NCBI RefSeq assembly: GCF_964355755.1
Contig: NC_092674.1
Location: 23,772,001-23,836,000, forward strand
DNA length: 64,000 nt
Direction: 5' to 3'
From: Antedon mediterranea
Taxonomy: Eukaryota > Echinodermata > Crinoidea > Comatulida > Antedonidae
Position 1 is the first letter of the stretch. Every line of letters begins with the position of its first letter. Position numbers and translations under genes: made by a program. The notes beneath the pieces were generated by a model. That model did no database searches, was not told where the DNA came from, and was given only the letters and a program-made list of their open reading frames with translations. Below are positions 1-12,772 of this stretch, piece by piece.

Positions 1-1924
1 CATTTAATGTACTGTATAGTACAGTAGCAATAGTATTATAAAGAACTGATTCAAAAATTAGTTAACAAAATTAGTTATTTCATATTGTAATTTATAATTG
101 TGGAATGCAGTAGATGAGAAAAAAATTCATTAAAAACAATGAAATCATTGTTTATAACAATAACATTTTATTGATGTAGAAACGAATGTAATGTCATAAT
201 TTTCGCCAATGTACTGTACTGTAGCATAGAAAATGCTACATAATACTACCTTGTTGCTACAAATTTTATAAAAGGAAGGATGTACTGTACAATTACTCCA
301 AATTACAGTAAGACTGATCTGCAGTAGTTATTGTTAAATCAATTATTTTAAATGAAACTTTTGTAAAATATCAATATTATTATTATCCCGATTTTTATTC
401 ATAAATATTGTAGCATAATTAATGTTTTATTGTGTAGGAAGGTCAATGATAAAATAATGATTTAGTTTATGGCATTTATTATAATTTAGATTTTAGCATT
501 TTGTTTGTAATTCAGTGGATTTACAATAATCAGTAATATCGGTGGTTCATGTATACTTACCGGTAGTACATGTATTTACTTTGGTGAAAAACTAACTTTT
601 TAAATAATTTTGTATTTTTATCCAGTAACAATATTTAATTTTTGTATATTTTATTTAGTGTTAATTAATTATGGGTGTAAAGCATTTATTTATTTTGGGC
701 TTGTGCCTATTCTTGCTCATGGAAAATTATAAATAATATCGTAACTATTAATATGCACTTCTTGTATTTTGCTGAATAAATATTAAACATACTGTACTAT
801 CTGTAATTCTCTATCTACATTATGTCGAATGAATAAACACATAAAAAAAATCATGCAACATTTTGTTTTTAATTCGGTATGTCAAAGGTACATAATTGAT
901 TGAATGTTCTGTAAATTCTGACACAGAATGAAACTGACTAGCCGGTCTTCTATAACTCATTACCACTATAAAGTACTATTATATTATTATTAGTCACATC
1001 CCCTTCCTGAAAGTGCAAGTCTAGAGAAGAAGTAGTAGGTAAATAATTAATAAATAAGGAAAAATTATTATCTGCATTTGTTCCTATGCAATTAACACAA
1101 TACAATGCTACATTTAATAGACCAATATACCTATATTAACAATCAGATCCTTCGATCAAACATAGTCTAGACAGGTAGGCTCAAGTTAGCTCAAAAAGCT
1201 AGGCCAAGCCTCGATTTTCTCCTCACTCTCTTTACATACAGAAACTTTAATCTCACAATAATTTACATTAAATAAATAAAATTGTGTTCTTCTTCCTCTC
1301 GCTAACCTACTAGAAATTAATTATTATGTTACGTAAGTGAATTAATATATATGTATATAACTTACTTTATATTCTTTCAAGCTAAAATCAATGAATACGT
1401 AGAACTTATTTCACGATCCATTCAATATTTATTGTTGATGGCTTTTCACACCGGCGGACTGGGGACACAAGAGAAGTGTGAACTCGCTGAATTGCACGCC
1501 TCAGAAAAACTGCAAATACTATTCACTAAATTCGCGTCTCTTTAAAATAAATTTCAGACTTTTGTGCAAAATATACATTCAGTAACATGAATCGAGCTCA
1601 CTGGTATTCTGGATTTAAAATTTTAATTAGATTTTAGGCAAAACACGGCGTAAATATCGCTACTTTTTCGATCAAAAGAGCTACGCACATGTCGCCATTG
1701 CCCAGGTAGAGACTGAGCATGCGCGACATAAAAAATACGTCACATAATTAGACTTTAGTCCAGACATAGAAGCCTAACTTTGAAGTTCCTCTGAATATAG
1801 GCTAAGCTTTATAAACCGAACAAAACTAAAGAGGGCAGCAAACAATAATTCAGCATTGTGAGAGGGAAAGGGAGATTGTTTTATACAGTATATCTATTTT
1901 TTTTTTTTTAATTGAATTACTTTT
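1..1924. other. intergenic, no supported gene
   Basis: AT-rich DNA with no exon chain that I can support. An open frame at 1351-1545 (+) starts in AT-rich sequence and shows no recognisable domain. Around 1680-1760 base composition rises and the motif GAGCATGCGC (NRF1-like) is followed by TACGTCAC (CRE-like). This could be a promoter of a gene lying outside the window or of a non-coding transcript, but no linked exon is visible. Confidence 0.4.
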
Positions 1925-2100
1925 CGCGCCGCGGCTCTAGCCAGCTATGTCCCAGGAGGACACATTCATTAATAAGCTGTTTCAATAGCGGTAGCTTTAG
2001 TATCTAAGGCTGACAGTTTTGTGAATTTGGAAACTCGACTATAATTTATAGGTAGCTGCTGGACCCAAAAAACGTCTGGGAGAAGAGAGTCTATATGAAA
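1925..2100. repeat. dispersed repeat, shared with 48807-48985
   Basis: About 175 bp matching a second copy in intron 5 of the M6 gene. Both contain a 'GCTCTAGCC' block, a 'GACAGTTTTG' block, 'ACTATAATTTATAG' and 'GACCCAAAAAACGTCTGGGA', in the same order and spacing. No coding potential. Probably an interspersed element of unknown class. Confidence 0.6.
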
Positions 2101-2812
2101 GCCTTTGCTGATAATACAGTATTATTGAGATGTAGACGGAAATCTGTAAAATCTTGTTCAATAAATAATAACTTCGTTTTTGCTGTCAACCAGGCCGGTA
2201 TTATAATAAGTCACTGTCAAATAATCATTCGATAATGGTCAACACTTTATTTTGGCTCTGTCAACATAAAGGGAGGTATTTACATGACAATGACTTTCTT
2301 TTGACTGTCAATCTAGGCCAATGTTATAATAATACGCCGTCAGATATTAAATCATTGAAACAGTCCTGGTAAATTTTTTTTTTTGGTTATCAGATGCCGT
2401 GTGGGGGTCCAATCAATTATCGTCAGAAGGTGAACAATCAGTCTAGGTAGCAGCAGCAGATTATTATTAACGCCTGCTCCATTAATTAATCCAGAAAAAG
2501 GTTTGTACATTATCTATTTGTTTATTAGCCTTCTGCTAAAACAATTATATTTTCTTTAAAAAAAGGTTTTATAAGTGGTTTCAATATTTATGATAGTAAT
2601 GTCACAGTTCTGTGTCTGGACGCAAGTTCATAGACCTACTAGTTATATTATTCATATTAACTGATACTTACTCTTCATTTACCGTAAAGTTCAGTTTTAA
2701 TGAAATATAATATAAATTGGCTTCGTAACAATTAATTAGTGTTGAAAAGGTTAGTTTTTTGGTGATAGGTGAAAATGACATGTAACTTCGTAATCAATTT
2801 ATTTTTTTTGTA

Positions 2813-3177
2813 TAAAGGCCCAATTACACTATGACGATAACGACGGACGATAAATATATAGCATGCATTTTTTTTACATAAACCAAAAGAAATTAGAAAG
2901 GTTTTCGTTCTAGACCTATAGGATAATCATTTATGCTGTCTTTGATAAAAATAATTTTTTCAAATTCCAATCGAATGACGTCATGATAAATAAAAACAAT
3001 AAAATCGCTGTATTGTCACGATATTATTGGTCTTACTAATCATGACGTCATTTGATTGGACGTGTGAAAATATAATTTTCATCAAAGGAATTGTTTATAT
3101 TTCTTTTGGTTTATGTATTAAAAATGCACATTTGTCTATTTATCGTCGATCGTTATCGTCCTAGTGTATGGGCCTTA
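2813..3177. mobile_element. MITE-like element with long inverted ends
   Basis: The left end reads TAAAGGCCCAATTACACTAT and the right end is its near reverse complement. The inner sequences (GACGATAACGA, ATAAACCAAAAGAAAT, TGACGTCAT) also mirror each other about a centre near 2990. No open frame. This is the structure of a non-autonomous terminal-inverted-repeat DNA transposon. Confidence 0.7.
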
Positions 3178-3207
3178 TGCTGTAGGCCTAAATGTTCAAT
3201 TAATTGA

Positions 3208-3399
3208 TCATTCCGATTTTATTAGTTGGACTCTTGCACAGTTGCTGTCTAATCGTTGTTGTGTAATATCATTTCGAACCATATTAAAATCATAAAGAGA
3301 TTCATATTCCTTAACATGTGGCTGTGCATGGAAGTCAGGTCTACAAAAACTCGGGCCCGGGATCATTGTTATTGGGCCTGAAAGTGTTGGTGAATTCAT
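3208..3399 (-). CDS. hypothetical 63-aa ORF, unrecognised
   Basis: An ATG-to-stop frame of 63 codons whose composition is less AT-rich than its surroundings and rich in Pro, Asp and Gln. It follows the 2813-3177 element closely. No signal peptide, membrane segment or known domain is apparent, and no neighbouring exon joins it convincingly. It may be chance, or an exon or retrocopy fragment. Confidence 0.15.
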   Translation of the reverse strand: MNSPTLSGPITMIPGPSFCRPDFHAQPHVKEYESLYDFNMVRNDITQQRLDSNCARVQLIKSE

Positions 3400-3479
3400 A
3401 ATTATACTTAATATTATATTTATATATATATATAATTATATAATTATACAATTGAAAGCAAAACCCGTTGAATCTCAAA

Positions 3480-4580
3480 TCATTAGGACTAAAAATTTGG
3501 CTTATCAATCAAATAAATACTTTCGTTCAAAATGAATCTCCAACCTCTCTAATCAAAAGATTGAACTCGAAAACGGACCGTTTTTTGAATTGGGTATGTT
3601 GAAACATTTCAATATTCATTTAAAAAAGTACATTAATTATGATATTGATCAGTGGCTATAGAGGCGTAAAAACCCTCGGTGAATATCATGTAAAATGCAC
3701 TGTGGAAGGGTCATTATTAAGACTGCAAAATTGGGCTTATCAACAAATAAATACTTTCGTTCAAAATGTAAAATCAAGGCTGAAAAATTGGGCTTATCAA
3801 CAACAAAATATTTTATTATTAGACGCGATAACATCAAGGATAATCAGTATAATTATTAATATAGCCTCTGTTACTAGTTTTATTCTACATGATAAAGTAA
3901 ATAAAAATCCACTAGAAAACAAACCAGTCTGAATGTTATGCTTATTAGCCATGTTATGTTTGTTACTGTAGGCCTATGATTGTTTGCAATGTCCACATAT
4001 TATTTCCGTGGGCATATCCATAGTGTATCACTCACAAAAAAGACGTGTGAGGTTCTTTCTTTAGATTTTGAAGAATGATTTGTGTTACAGGTTGACACAT
4101 GAGTCAAATGCTCAAGATATCGGCTAACGCCATGGGACCCTTGGCTTATCAATGAATAATAAATACAGTACTACTTTCGTTCAATTGAAATCAGAATCTG
4201 ACCGTTTCATTAAATTGGGTGTGATTAGGCCTAAACATATAATAATTTATTAAAAAGGTACAATAAAAACAAATGCATCAGAGGGGTAAAGAACCCACGG
4301 TCAATATCATGTAAAATGTATATGGTATAAGCACTGTGGAAGGGGTCATTATTATTAAACTGGAAAATTCGGCTTATCAACAAATAAATACTTTCGTTTA
4401 AAATGTAAAATAAGACTGCAAAATTGGGCTTATCAACAAATAAATACTTTCGTTCAAAATGTAAAATAAGACTGCACAATTGGGCTTATCAACAGATAAA
4501 ATACTTTTTTTTCAAAATGTAAAATTAAGACTGGAAAATTGGGCTTATAAACAAATAAATACTTTTTTTCAAAATGTAAG
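3480..4580. repeat. local tandem repeat cluster, unit about 55 bp
   Basis: A unit containing TTGGGCTTATCAACAAATAA then ATACTTTCGTTCAAAATGTA is repeated about every 55 bp, at about 3718-3810 and most clearly as four units at 4358-4578, with degenerate copies at 3485-3540 and 4140-4175. A larger block (gaattgggt... then catgtaaaatg...cactgtggaagg) occurs at 3585-3715 and again at 4205-4350, so the unit was amplified at two scales. Short open frames here are by-products. Confidence 0.75.
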
Positions 4581-4603
4581 AAAACATTTTTTAAATATAA
4601 TCC

Positions 4604-4757
4604 TTAAGCTCTGTCTATACTATCAAACTAAATATGATGTGCCCATATTATATAGACATGACGATGTCATATCACTACGATATTCGGGCATATCACTACC
4701 ATATTTGGGCACATCACACTTTTTTTGTTAAACTAGTTGGGACAGTGTAGACACAGA
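4604..4757. mobile_element. palindromic MITE, family A (copy 1)
   Basis: Starts TTAAGCTCTGTCTATACTAT and ends with the near reverse complement (GACAGTGTAGACACAG). Between the ends lie GATGTGCCCATATTA and GGGCACATCACACTT in inverted orientation. The same element recurs at 15504, 24354, 32230, 33791, 34867, 36550, 50697 and 54199. Confidence 0.8.
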
Positions 4758-5814
4758 ACGAAACATAAATCCGAATTGGACTGACGCGATTGATTTAATT
4801 GGGTATTTTTTATTAATATGTAATGATTCATTAAAAACTATAATACCGATACGCGTTTGGTATTGATCAATGGTGCAAAAAACCCTGAGAAATAATGTTA
4901 TAACGCGATTTGGTGATAGCTTAGCAATAATACTACCCATATACTATTATTATAAATACCTATATTACAAATCCATTCATATAACTTTTCATCGCGAACC
5001 GAAAATGTATAAATGTTATTCTACAGACAGTAATTATATATTCAAAAGCCATATTATTATTATTATCAATACCTAAATGCGATAGTAATAACCACATAAA
5101 CATACATTATTCCCAATACAAGTTTGTGCGTTTAATTCTAGAAAGAAACGACTGTGCTGACAGGCCAATGACATAAATCACAAGTAAGGTCCCAATTGTT
5201 CACTTGCGTTTTGATTGGCCGACCTATTGTATTAGATTAATGAAGACTGTTCTTACAACTGTCCAGTCAAAAAGTTACGCGGCGTTTTTTGTAAGAAATA
5301 TTTCTTGTTAATAGTTGTTTGCAATGCAGTACTTATACTTTTATTACAATTTTAGATAGGACCACAATCGAAATATTTTTTTTTACTCCTTTTTTAAGCT
5401 TCTTTGTAATGTAATCGTAATATATTATGGCTTTGTAAAAGATTTTCGACTGATAAAAAAATCTGACATCAAATCATGGCACACAATTTCATACAACAAA
5501 TCCTGGCCCGAATGTTTGCATACATTGATATACTCATTTAATATTCAATAATTACAGTTTTGTAGTCAGTAATTTTATTACATTAATCAGCAATGCATGG
5601 CAGATTAATCAATTAATCACAAAAATCAAATTTATTGATCATAATATCCACCGGTCAATCGATCACCCAAACAAGACATGGAAGAGCAAAGTGTGTAAGA
5701 TAATACTGGTGGTTCATTCAAAAATATTAAGAAAACATTATCTAGATCCACACATTTTCTTTTTAAACAATCAAAATTTTTAATGTACTGTACTAATAAA
5801 TACAGTATCACCTC
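4758..5814. other. intergenic, nothing recognised
   Basis: AT-rich sequence. Part of 4790-4900 is a degenerate further copy of the 3.5-4.4 kb block (gatattgatcaatgg...aaaaaccct). Otherwise no exon, RNA gene or repeat was recognised. Confidence 0.4.
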
Positions 5815-6188
5815 TCCTTATTAAAGATGTATTATCCCACACAAAAGAATAAAGTTTAATTAAACATGTATTGTCCTCATAAAACATGAAAAATGAAGAT
5901 TAATAAAATTAAACTTGTAATAGGCCATTTTGCAGTTTTAATAAAGTTATTCACTTCTGTAGACAAAAAATAATTATTTCACTTACGAAATAAATGGTAA
6001 ATTCAACCAAATACCCATTGGCTGGCAGCCAACTTGGCTATTCTTTGCTTTAAATTACTATATTTTCAGGTAAATAATTTAATTTTTTTCGATCCAATTT
6101 TTGGTCAAAGTGAATAACTATTATGGAACATCAAAATGGCATATTCAACAACAACACTTTTTTTTTCAGGGGGACAATATATCTTTAA
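5815..6188. repeat. dispersed palindromic repeat, family R
   Basis: Contains 'AAAGATGTATT' near the left end and 'GGGGACAATATATCTTTA' at the right end, in mirror arrangement, with an AT-rich centre carrying TTGGCTGGCAGCCAA. Related copies lie at 29762-29962 and 38690-39065, with partial copies at 19430-19560 and 49190-49330. It looks like a non-autonomous DNA element; no coding sequence. Confidence 0.6.
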
Positions 6189-6278
6189 AGCTTGGTTCCC
6201 AAAAGGACATAAGTGATATATAATCATAGTTTTGTCAATCTATAATGTAAGTCTGATATATCTCAGTGCTGTCAAAAG

Positions 6279-6418
6279 CTTGGTTCCCACTAGGATACAA
6301 AGCAAGTAACTTAATTAATCACAAGAGGTGGTTTATTCAAACTGTGGCTTGTCATTGGTTAACTCGATTGCGTTGCCCTTAAGTCGTTGCGTCGTAGTGA
6401 GAACCAACCTTAAGAAGA
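6279..6418. mobile_element. palindromic MITE, family P (diverged copy)
   Basis: Starts GCTTGGTTCCCACTAGGATA and ends GCGTCGTAGTGAGAACCAAC, with the family's inner TTGTCATTGGTTAA and GCGTTGC blocks. See the better copies at 51700-51884 and 53824-54004. Confidence 0.65.
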
Positions 6419-6846
6419 GCGCACTCACGCATAGTAATTTACAAGTTGGTTACTTCCAAATTTAGCGATAACTAACTGTGCACATGAAACCAACTTGCCC
6501 AGACAAGCCCTACACTATTGAAAATAACTGAAAACAACACAGAAGAAAAGCAATACAATTTTAATAGCATTACCCAAATGATTTCTATTTAGAGGAAAAT
6601 TGCATTAATTAAAATAAAATAATTAAAAACTATTGATTAAATATTTACAAAAATGAAAAAAAAAGATTAGATTATGAACCATATACAATATAATAACCAA
6701 TAATTAACGGTGGGATTTAATTTTATGTGATCATATTATCCCGATTTTATCTGCAATTCTGTTATGTTGCGCCATAAAGGTTCTGTTATATGAAGAAAAC
6801 CATTTAAATACAGTGCTTAGTCAGTGTTTTTCACAGAGGAAAATGA

Positions 6847-7030
6847 TAAGGGTCTTTCACACCATTTTGTTTTCAAGATGCAACACACGGCTCTCACCAA
6901 TCTTGTTATTCGGTGCATGTAATCTGCATGTCGCATCATGGAAACGAAAGATTTCTAATGCTGTACGTGCAATCTGACGTGAACCTGAACGGGAAGCATA
7001 GCGGCTCATAGCAGGTGTGAAAGACCCTTA
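6847..7030. mobile_element. short inverted-repeat element
   Basis: TAAGGGTCTTTCACACC at the left end is the reverse complement of GGTGTGAAAGACCCTTA at the right end, 184 bp apart. No coding sequence. A small non-autonomous DNA transposon is the simplest reading. Confidence 0.7.
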
Positions 7031-8193
7031 AGGCAAGACATACAGGACTGGACATTACGCTACACACTAAACTAGCAATAGAACACTGGTGCTCACAGGT
7101 ATTATACAACCAACTGGCATTTTGATAGCTTCCAGGAATTCAGGATTCACAAACGCTATCACAACAGTCACGAAATGTGCATTTTGCAATTCAACATTAA
7201 GTTGGTGTCAATACAGTTGAACAGCTCTATTAGGACACTCCTATTTAGGGGACATTTTTCCTGAAACAATCAGGGATTGAGAGTATTTAACACACAGCCA
7301 ACACTTGGAAGATTTCTTACAATTTCTTTTACACTCAAAACAAGACACCCAGCAACTTTATTTCATTAAAAATCAGACATTCTTTTTATACTTTAAGAAT
7401 CATGCCAAAATTATACTACTGAAATAACGATATTTTTTGTTACTCTTTAAAATTAAACCTATTTTGCAGTATTTGGCAAGAAATCACTGTTTATTGCTGT
7501 GACTGCCTTTTATCAACTTCTACCCTACTGACGAACTAAAATTGTATACAGTTATTTCAGAAATATAGTTACTGCAGAAATATAGTTGCTGCAGTAGAAT
7601 AATTTTGATCTCTTGAAAATTGAAGAACTGATTGCCTGCATTTTGGAAAGTTGACTGGAAAACCGATTCATTTTTTTTAACGATAAGAGTAAGTTTGTTA
7701 AGTGCATAATTCCTGGTGTAACAAAGAATAAGAGTCAGACCTATGTGATACATCATTAACAAAATAACATATTTATTATTGGCCTAATGTGTGAGTGTAA
7801 TTAATGTATAAAAACTATGTTAGCTTGAAATACTGTTAATTCAAAACATCAAGGCTACTTCTAGTTAGAATAAAAATAACAATTTTGTTGAAAAATTTAT
7901 TAACAAAAATATTTGTTGCTTAATGTCTGTAGACGAACAGTAATACACAAATAGTCACTCATTTAATGGTGCTCTGGTCGAGTTGTAAATACTGGATAAG
8001 TCGAAGCGTGATTACATCTTGTGTTGATGCCACAAAGCATGATCGAAAAGCACACAGTACACAAACAGCGATTGACATCCTTTGACGGCCAAGGGTGGTG
8101 ATCACTAAACAAATTCACAGACTCGCATAATGGTTATGCTCTAAGTATTGTATATGATCCATTTGGTTTTCATTAATTGTTTGGGAGTTCATT
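7031..8193. other. PGRMC 3' UTR side and intergenic spacer
   Basis: No exon was recognised. Going downstream on the minus strand from the PGRMC stop codon, candidate polyadenylation signals (TTTATT on the plus strand) lie at 7896-7901 and 7772-7777, so much of 7770-8193 may be 3' UTR. Which signal is used cannot be decided here. Confidence 0.35.
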
Positions 8194-11100
8194 TTAAATT
8201 GATTTATCCTTTTCACTTTTATCCTCGTTCTTTTCTGCTTCACTTGCTTCGTCGTCAGAATAGTCTGTCGGCTCCTCGCCCGGTTTTAACAATTTTCCTA
8301 TGTATTCATACTTTTCTGAAAAAGTCAATATATAAAATTTGTTATCAATTAGTCTTTACTTTTGTGAATTATTAATGAATATAAATTATGTTGGACGCAG
8401 TACCCCTTCAAAGTGTTCCACTCAGTCTAATATTTTTTGTCTAATATTAAATCCCGTTTTCCACTAGGCGAATTATTTCGCATAAATCAAAAGCGTCATC
8501 TTATATGCATGCGTATTCATGTTTCCATCTTCTGCGACAAATTCTTATTCCAATCTACAAGTTCTTCCATACCCAGCCTAAGGGTTATTTAAAAAGAGCT
8601 TCAACACAGCCTAATTTCAACTTTAACACAGCACCTACTAAAGATACTTTGTGTAAATCAGTCAGTTCAATATTAAGGATGTAATTGGTCTGGGCGGAAC
8701 TGGGGGGGGGGGGAGGGGGGAGACATCCAACTACAAAACTACCCAGCCTCGGGGTTATTGTAAGGCTTTCCAACCAGCCTAATTTTAATACAGTCAGTAA
8801 ACACAAGAAATATGGAAGTACAGTTGACTCTTTCAATACTAGACTGACTCTGAAAACTGGAAACTCTCCCAAAACCATTTGGGAGCTTCAAAAAGGTCTG
8901 AAATTCATTTTCACCATTAGAAATACATTTCGAATACCAGACTTTCCGGAAAACCAAACACATTAGGCCACCCCCAATAGTGTTCGGTATTGAGAGACTT
9001 GACTGTATTATCTTTTCTGACAATTCTCAAAATGTTGCACGTAGTCATTTGTTAATATTAATAATTAAAAATACATAAATAATATTAACAGTAAATAAAT
9101 ATAATGACTTCGTACCAAAAAACTGCATTTCCCACTCTCGCACACTTTCCATCTGCTCTTCATTTAGATCTGATAAATCATCTATTTCATCTTTGAAAGA
9201 ATCTTTATCTAAGCTAAATGTGGCTAAGGCTCGGCTTGCATCGTGTCCAGCGAAGATACCATAAGGCCCATCTGAAAATATACAAAAAAACAACATTATT
9301 TTGAATGATTAGAAATATCAGAAGGAATAAAACTGACCCTCTTTCCAATACTTTCCGTGTTAGTCTTCAAAGCTGCAAATTACTGATCATAAGAAAAATT
9401 AATACTAAATAAAATATTGCAAAGCTAAACCCAAACCGAAGTATGGGGATACGCCCTCGTCGCTAGCCAGGTTTATTTTAATAGTTCTAGTTTAAATCCT
9501 GGCTAGCACCAGTTGCGTCTCGGTCATCCCGGACTCGCTTGCTTTTTGTGTACTTTTTATGAATCTTTGTATTACTACAACCAAATGAATTTCCCCCGAG
9601 TTTGGGATAATTAAGTTTTATTGAATTGAATTGGTTGGGGAAAAAAATCAAATAACAGAAATATTCACCCACTAATAATTATCATACAGTCAATGTATTG
9701 TATAGTTAGTAAGGGATGAACATTATTCTAAACTGCAGTTACTGCAGTAATTACACTTTCTAAAAATGTATTTATTTTTTTCTTGCCTCAGTAAAACAAA
9801 TGTTTTTTTTATTGCTGCTATTTCTAGCACAGCTATGATATTTGATTCCCTGCTAATTGCTATATTTAGATTATTATTGTCAATGCTATTTTTAGAACTG
9901 CATTGATCTTTCAGAACAGCTTTTGATAATTCCTGTATACTGCAATGCTGAATATAATTATCTGATACTACTGCAGAAGTTATCAAAAGTATCTTTAAGG
10001 AAGTCGGACATGTGGTATAATACTGCACATGATTAATTTCTCATGTGCTCTTATGTAAAATATTGAAACACAATACACACACTTGAACTGGGTCCAAGAA
10101 GATTTTTTACGGTTGGTTGCACACATAGATAACTACATTCAGTCATGTAATCACATACAAAAACATTTGATGATTAAAATTGTCATCACTGGGACATTCT
10201 AAACCAAGGATATGTTCTGACAACTTTAAAACCCTGGAAAAAGTTCTAACTGATATTTGCTGGTAGCGTCTGGCAGCTGGGTCCTGATTGAAAGCTCACA
10301 AATGCACATTTTCTCAGTAATCATAAATTCAACACCAGACTGGCTGGTTGGCATAATGGTGTACTAATGTGGTCAGGGATTAAATGGTTGTGGGTGCGAT
10401 TTGATCGCCTAAATTTGATATTGGTTAGCAATTAAATGTATTATGGGCAGATCTTCCTGCAATATGGAGAATTGCCTATCATTAATTTTTATTTGGTCTT
10501 TCTGTCATACTGTACTGTACAGCTGAGTGGAGTAAAATCATAAACTAATCACATTTCCAATACTGTACTATTTAGACTAAAATGAATTGAAATTGAACAA
10601 AAACAAAACTGAAATATTATTTAAATTCATTGTATACTTTTTTATGATAACGAATGATTCATTGAATTTGAAAAGTAATTTTATCTACCATTTTGATTTA
10701 ATAGCCCAGACTAAATAAATGTGATAATTGTAAATGCACAATTATTTATTCAACACAATTAAAATCGGATAGTAAAATACCTTTGCATCTAAATGTTTGA
10801 AAAATGCATATTTTTGCATTTTTATTATGTCATTATATTTGTAAGTCTGATCTGATCGTAGTATGTGGAAGTTTATTTTGTTCAAAATATTAATAAATTC
10901 ACAAAATTGCAAATAAAAAACTCAATTTTAATTTGAAAATGAGAAGGCATTAACAATTTGAGAGTGGGCAGATAAACATGGGCATATTTTACAAGGTGAC
11001 CTTGAAAGCAGATTGTATTAGTGAGTTTTCTTCATTGTTGATTTTTCTACAGGCCTTGTAAAGACCTTAAATCTGGCTGTACTGTATCCCTTGAAATCCT

Positions 11101-12772
11101 GTATTACAATACTACTGTAGCCTAGATTAGATACAAAAAAATTGTCTTTGTATGTTTTTTTATTTGTTGCTTATTCATTCATCAATCAATAAAATATTAC
11201 AACAAACATATACAAAATGACAGAATGAGAGCAAGAGGATAACCCTATAACCTCTACAGCTTTATTCCATAGGGGTCCCCAAAGTCATTTCTCATAAACG
11301 AACAATGGCTCCACAGGCAGGGGTTCGAGGCTCACTCACTCCATGGTTCTGGTGGTAGAACGAGTCTTCTCGGATAAGGACTATAAACCGTAGGTCCAGT
11401 GTACACAACTTGCTCGTGTGCACTTTAAAGAACCTAGTACATCTTTCGAGACGAGTAGGGGGTTACCCTGGTGTACTAGTACATCACAGCCACTGATCAC
11501 CAACTGGGCCCTCTGGGAGATCAGTCTTTGACTGAAGAGGTTACCCAGTATAAAGATAAAACAAACAAAACAAAGGTTTGGGTAAACTGGCCAACATCGT
11601 CGTACAATTTGTTAAAAAATTCAATGTTCAATTACTGCTGAGGTTTTTAACTTAAATCATCCGTCAATAATTAAATAATAATAAATCTTGTTGCCATTGT
11701 TGTTGTTATAGTGAGCTTGTCAAGATTTCTCTGTATATTATAAATATAAGGTATGTCATCACATTTTTTAGGTTCATTACCTTTATTCAATAATGAAAAC
11801 AAAAGTTTAAAATAAAAATGAGACCGCACAAAACATGCGTGTCACGTGTGCATGGAGTAATACAATATAACTTGTCATTGTTTACTGAATGTACACAACA
11901 CAACTGTACAGTTGTACAGACAAGCTTATTTATAGCATTTCAAGTTAGGCCTGTTGTTTGTTTAGGATTTGATAATAAAACACATATTTTATTATTTATC
12001 TAGTGACTGCAGGCGATTTTAATCAAAAGCATTAGAAATATGACGTCCGCATCTTGTTTATTGATACTGTACTTGGTTGTATTACAAACTACTGTTGTTT
12101 GTGTTCTGTTGTTGTACACAGCACCTTTTTAAATAATATTTAATAAGATCAATGCTTTTTGTAACAAACACACAGTAGGAATACAATTTGAGAGAAAACA
12201 AAACACATTATGCAAATTGTTAATAATAATTAAACTGTAAAATTAAAAAGTCACTCAATCAGCAGGGCTCAGCTCACATCCTTTCTCAATAATCACCTAA
12301 ATAAAGTACTTCATTTTGAACAATTTTTTCAAGCAAGCTAGAAATAATAATAATATAACAAAATGCAACACAAGGCTACTTGAAGTCCTGGTAGTAGCAA
12401 TTATGGAGATTAGTAACAAGTTTTAAAACATTAATGTGAGATATCAGAACTAATCTCAAAACGCTAGGCCTAGGCCTACCAGATTGTGTACATACCTGGG
12501 CCATAAAATCGTTTACCACGCGAAACATCGAATACCTTCCCGTTCACCGCGATGAGGATCCTACCGTCATGCTTCACACCATCGTACTGGCCGAGTTCAT
12601 TTAAAGTCATATCCCTCTTCTTCATCTTTTCTAAAACGGGTTCTTTTGGTCCATCTTTTACCCTTGGTGCATTTCCGAATACTATTTTGTACAAAAGATA
12701 AAAGCATGTGGCTAAAAGAACAATGTTTACTGGACTTGTAATAAGCTCAGTTAGTAACTCTTTAACCGCCAT
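8194..12772 (-). CDS. PGRMC1: membrane-associated progesterone receptor component (cytochrome b5-like heme protein)
   Basis: Three coding exons, 12772-12496, 9271-9116 and 8315-8194, join in frame through GT/AG sites to give 184 residues, close to the family's usual 190-220. Residues about 10-33 are one hydrophobic anchor segment. The cytochrome b5-like fold follows: an [15 protein letters not shown] strand, then [20 protein letters not shown], then DDLSDL, and [15 protein letters not shown] near the end. Tyr90, Tyr96 and the Lys146-Tyr147 pair fall where the family has its heme-contact residues, and the acidic tail carries an SDDE motif like the vertebrate casein-kinase site. In the family these are ER-membrane heme proteins that bind heme through a tyrosine and support cytochrome P450s and sterol biology. 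The start has an AAAATGG context. The gene is head-to-head with the large plus-strand gene. PGRMC1 versus PGRMC2 cannot be separated. Confidence 0.93.
8580..8990. repeat. degenerate direct repeats with poly-G tract, PGRMC intron 2
   Basis: Two loosely similar blocks (GGGTTATT...AGCCTAATTT) lie on either side of a 16-base G-rich run near 8701-8720. Overlapping open frames on both strands here have no domain and are treated as chance. Confidence 0.4.
9440..9635 (+). mobile_element. LINE 3' end, PGRMC intron 1
   Basis: The sequence ends in CCCGAGTTTGGGATAATTAA followed by a short ATTGA-type repeat tail, the usual look of a truncated non-LTR retrotransposon 3' UTR. No reverse-transcriptase coding remains. 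The class is inferred from the tail structure only. Confidence 0.45.
9636..11300. other. PGRMC intron 1, nothing further recognised
   Basis: AT-rich intron sequence. The 101-codon minus-strand frame at 9723-10028 is low complexity and shows no domain. Confidence 0.35.
11305..11553 (+). mobile_element. tRNA-derived SINE (head truncated)
   Basis: Contains GGGTTCGAGGCTCACTCACT (B-box-like), then TCTTCTCGGATAAGGACTAT and GAGTAGGGGGTTACCC. It is nearly identical in body to the copy at 32704-33018, which retains the A-box half. Confidence 0.8.

Noticed and set aside
1351-1545. 64-codon plus-strand frame considered as an exon
   Set aside because: It has a weak AT-rich start and no recognisable homology or partner exon. 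It is kept only as a note in the intergenic entry.
4231-5076. Short frames in the left repeat cluster
   Set aside because: They follow the tandem repeat or the MITE and change with the repeat phase; no protein-like content.
8585-9023. Overlapping 80-97 codon frames in PGRMC intron 2
   Set aside because: They overlap each other on both strands, include a poly-G run, and have no domain or splice logic.
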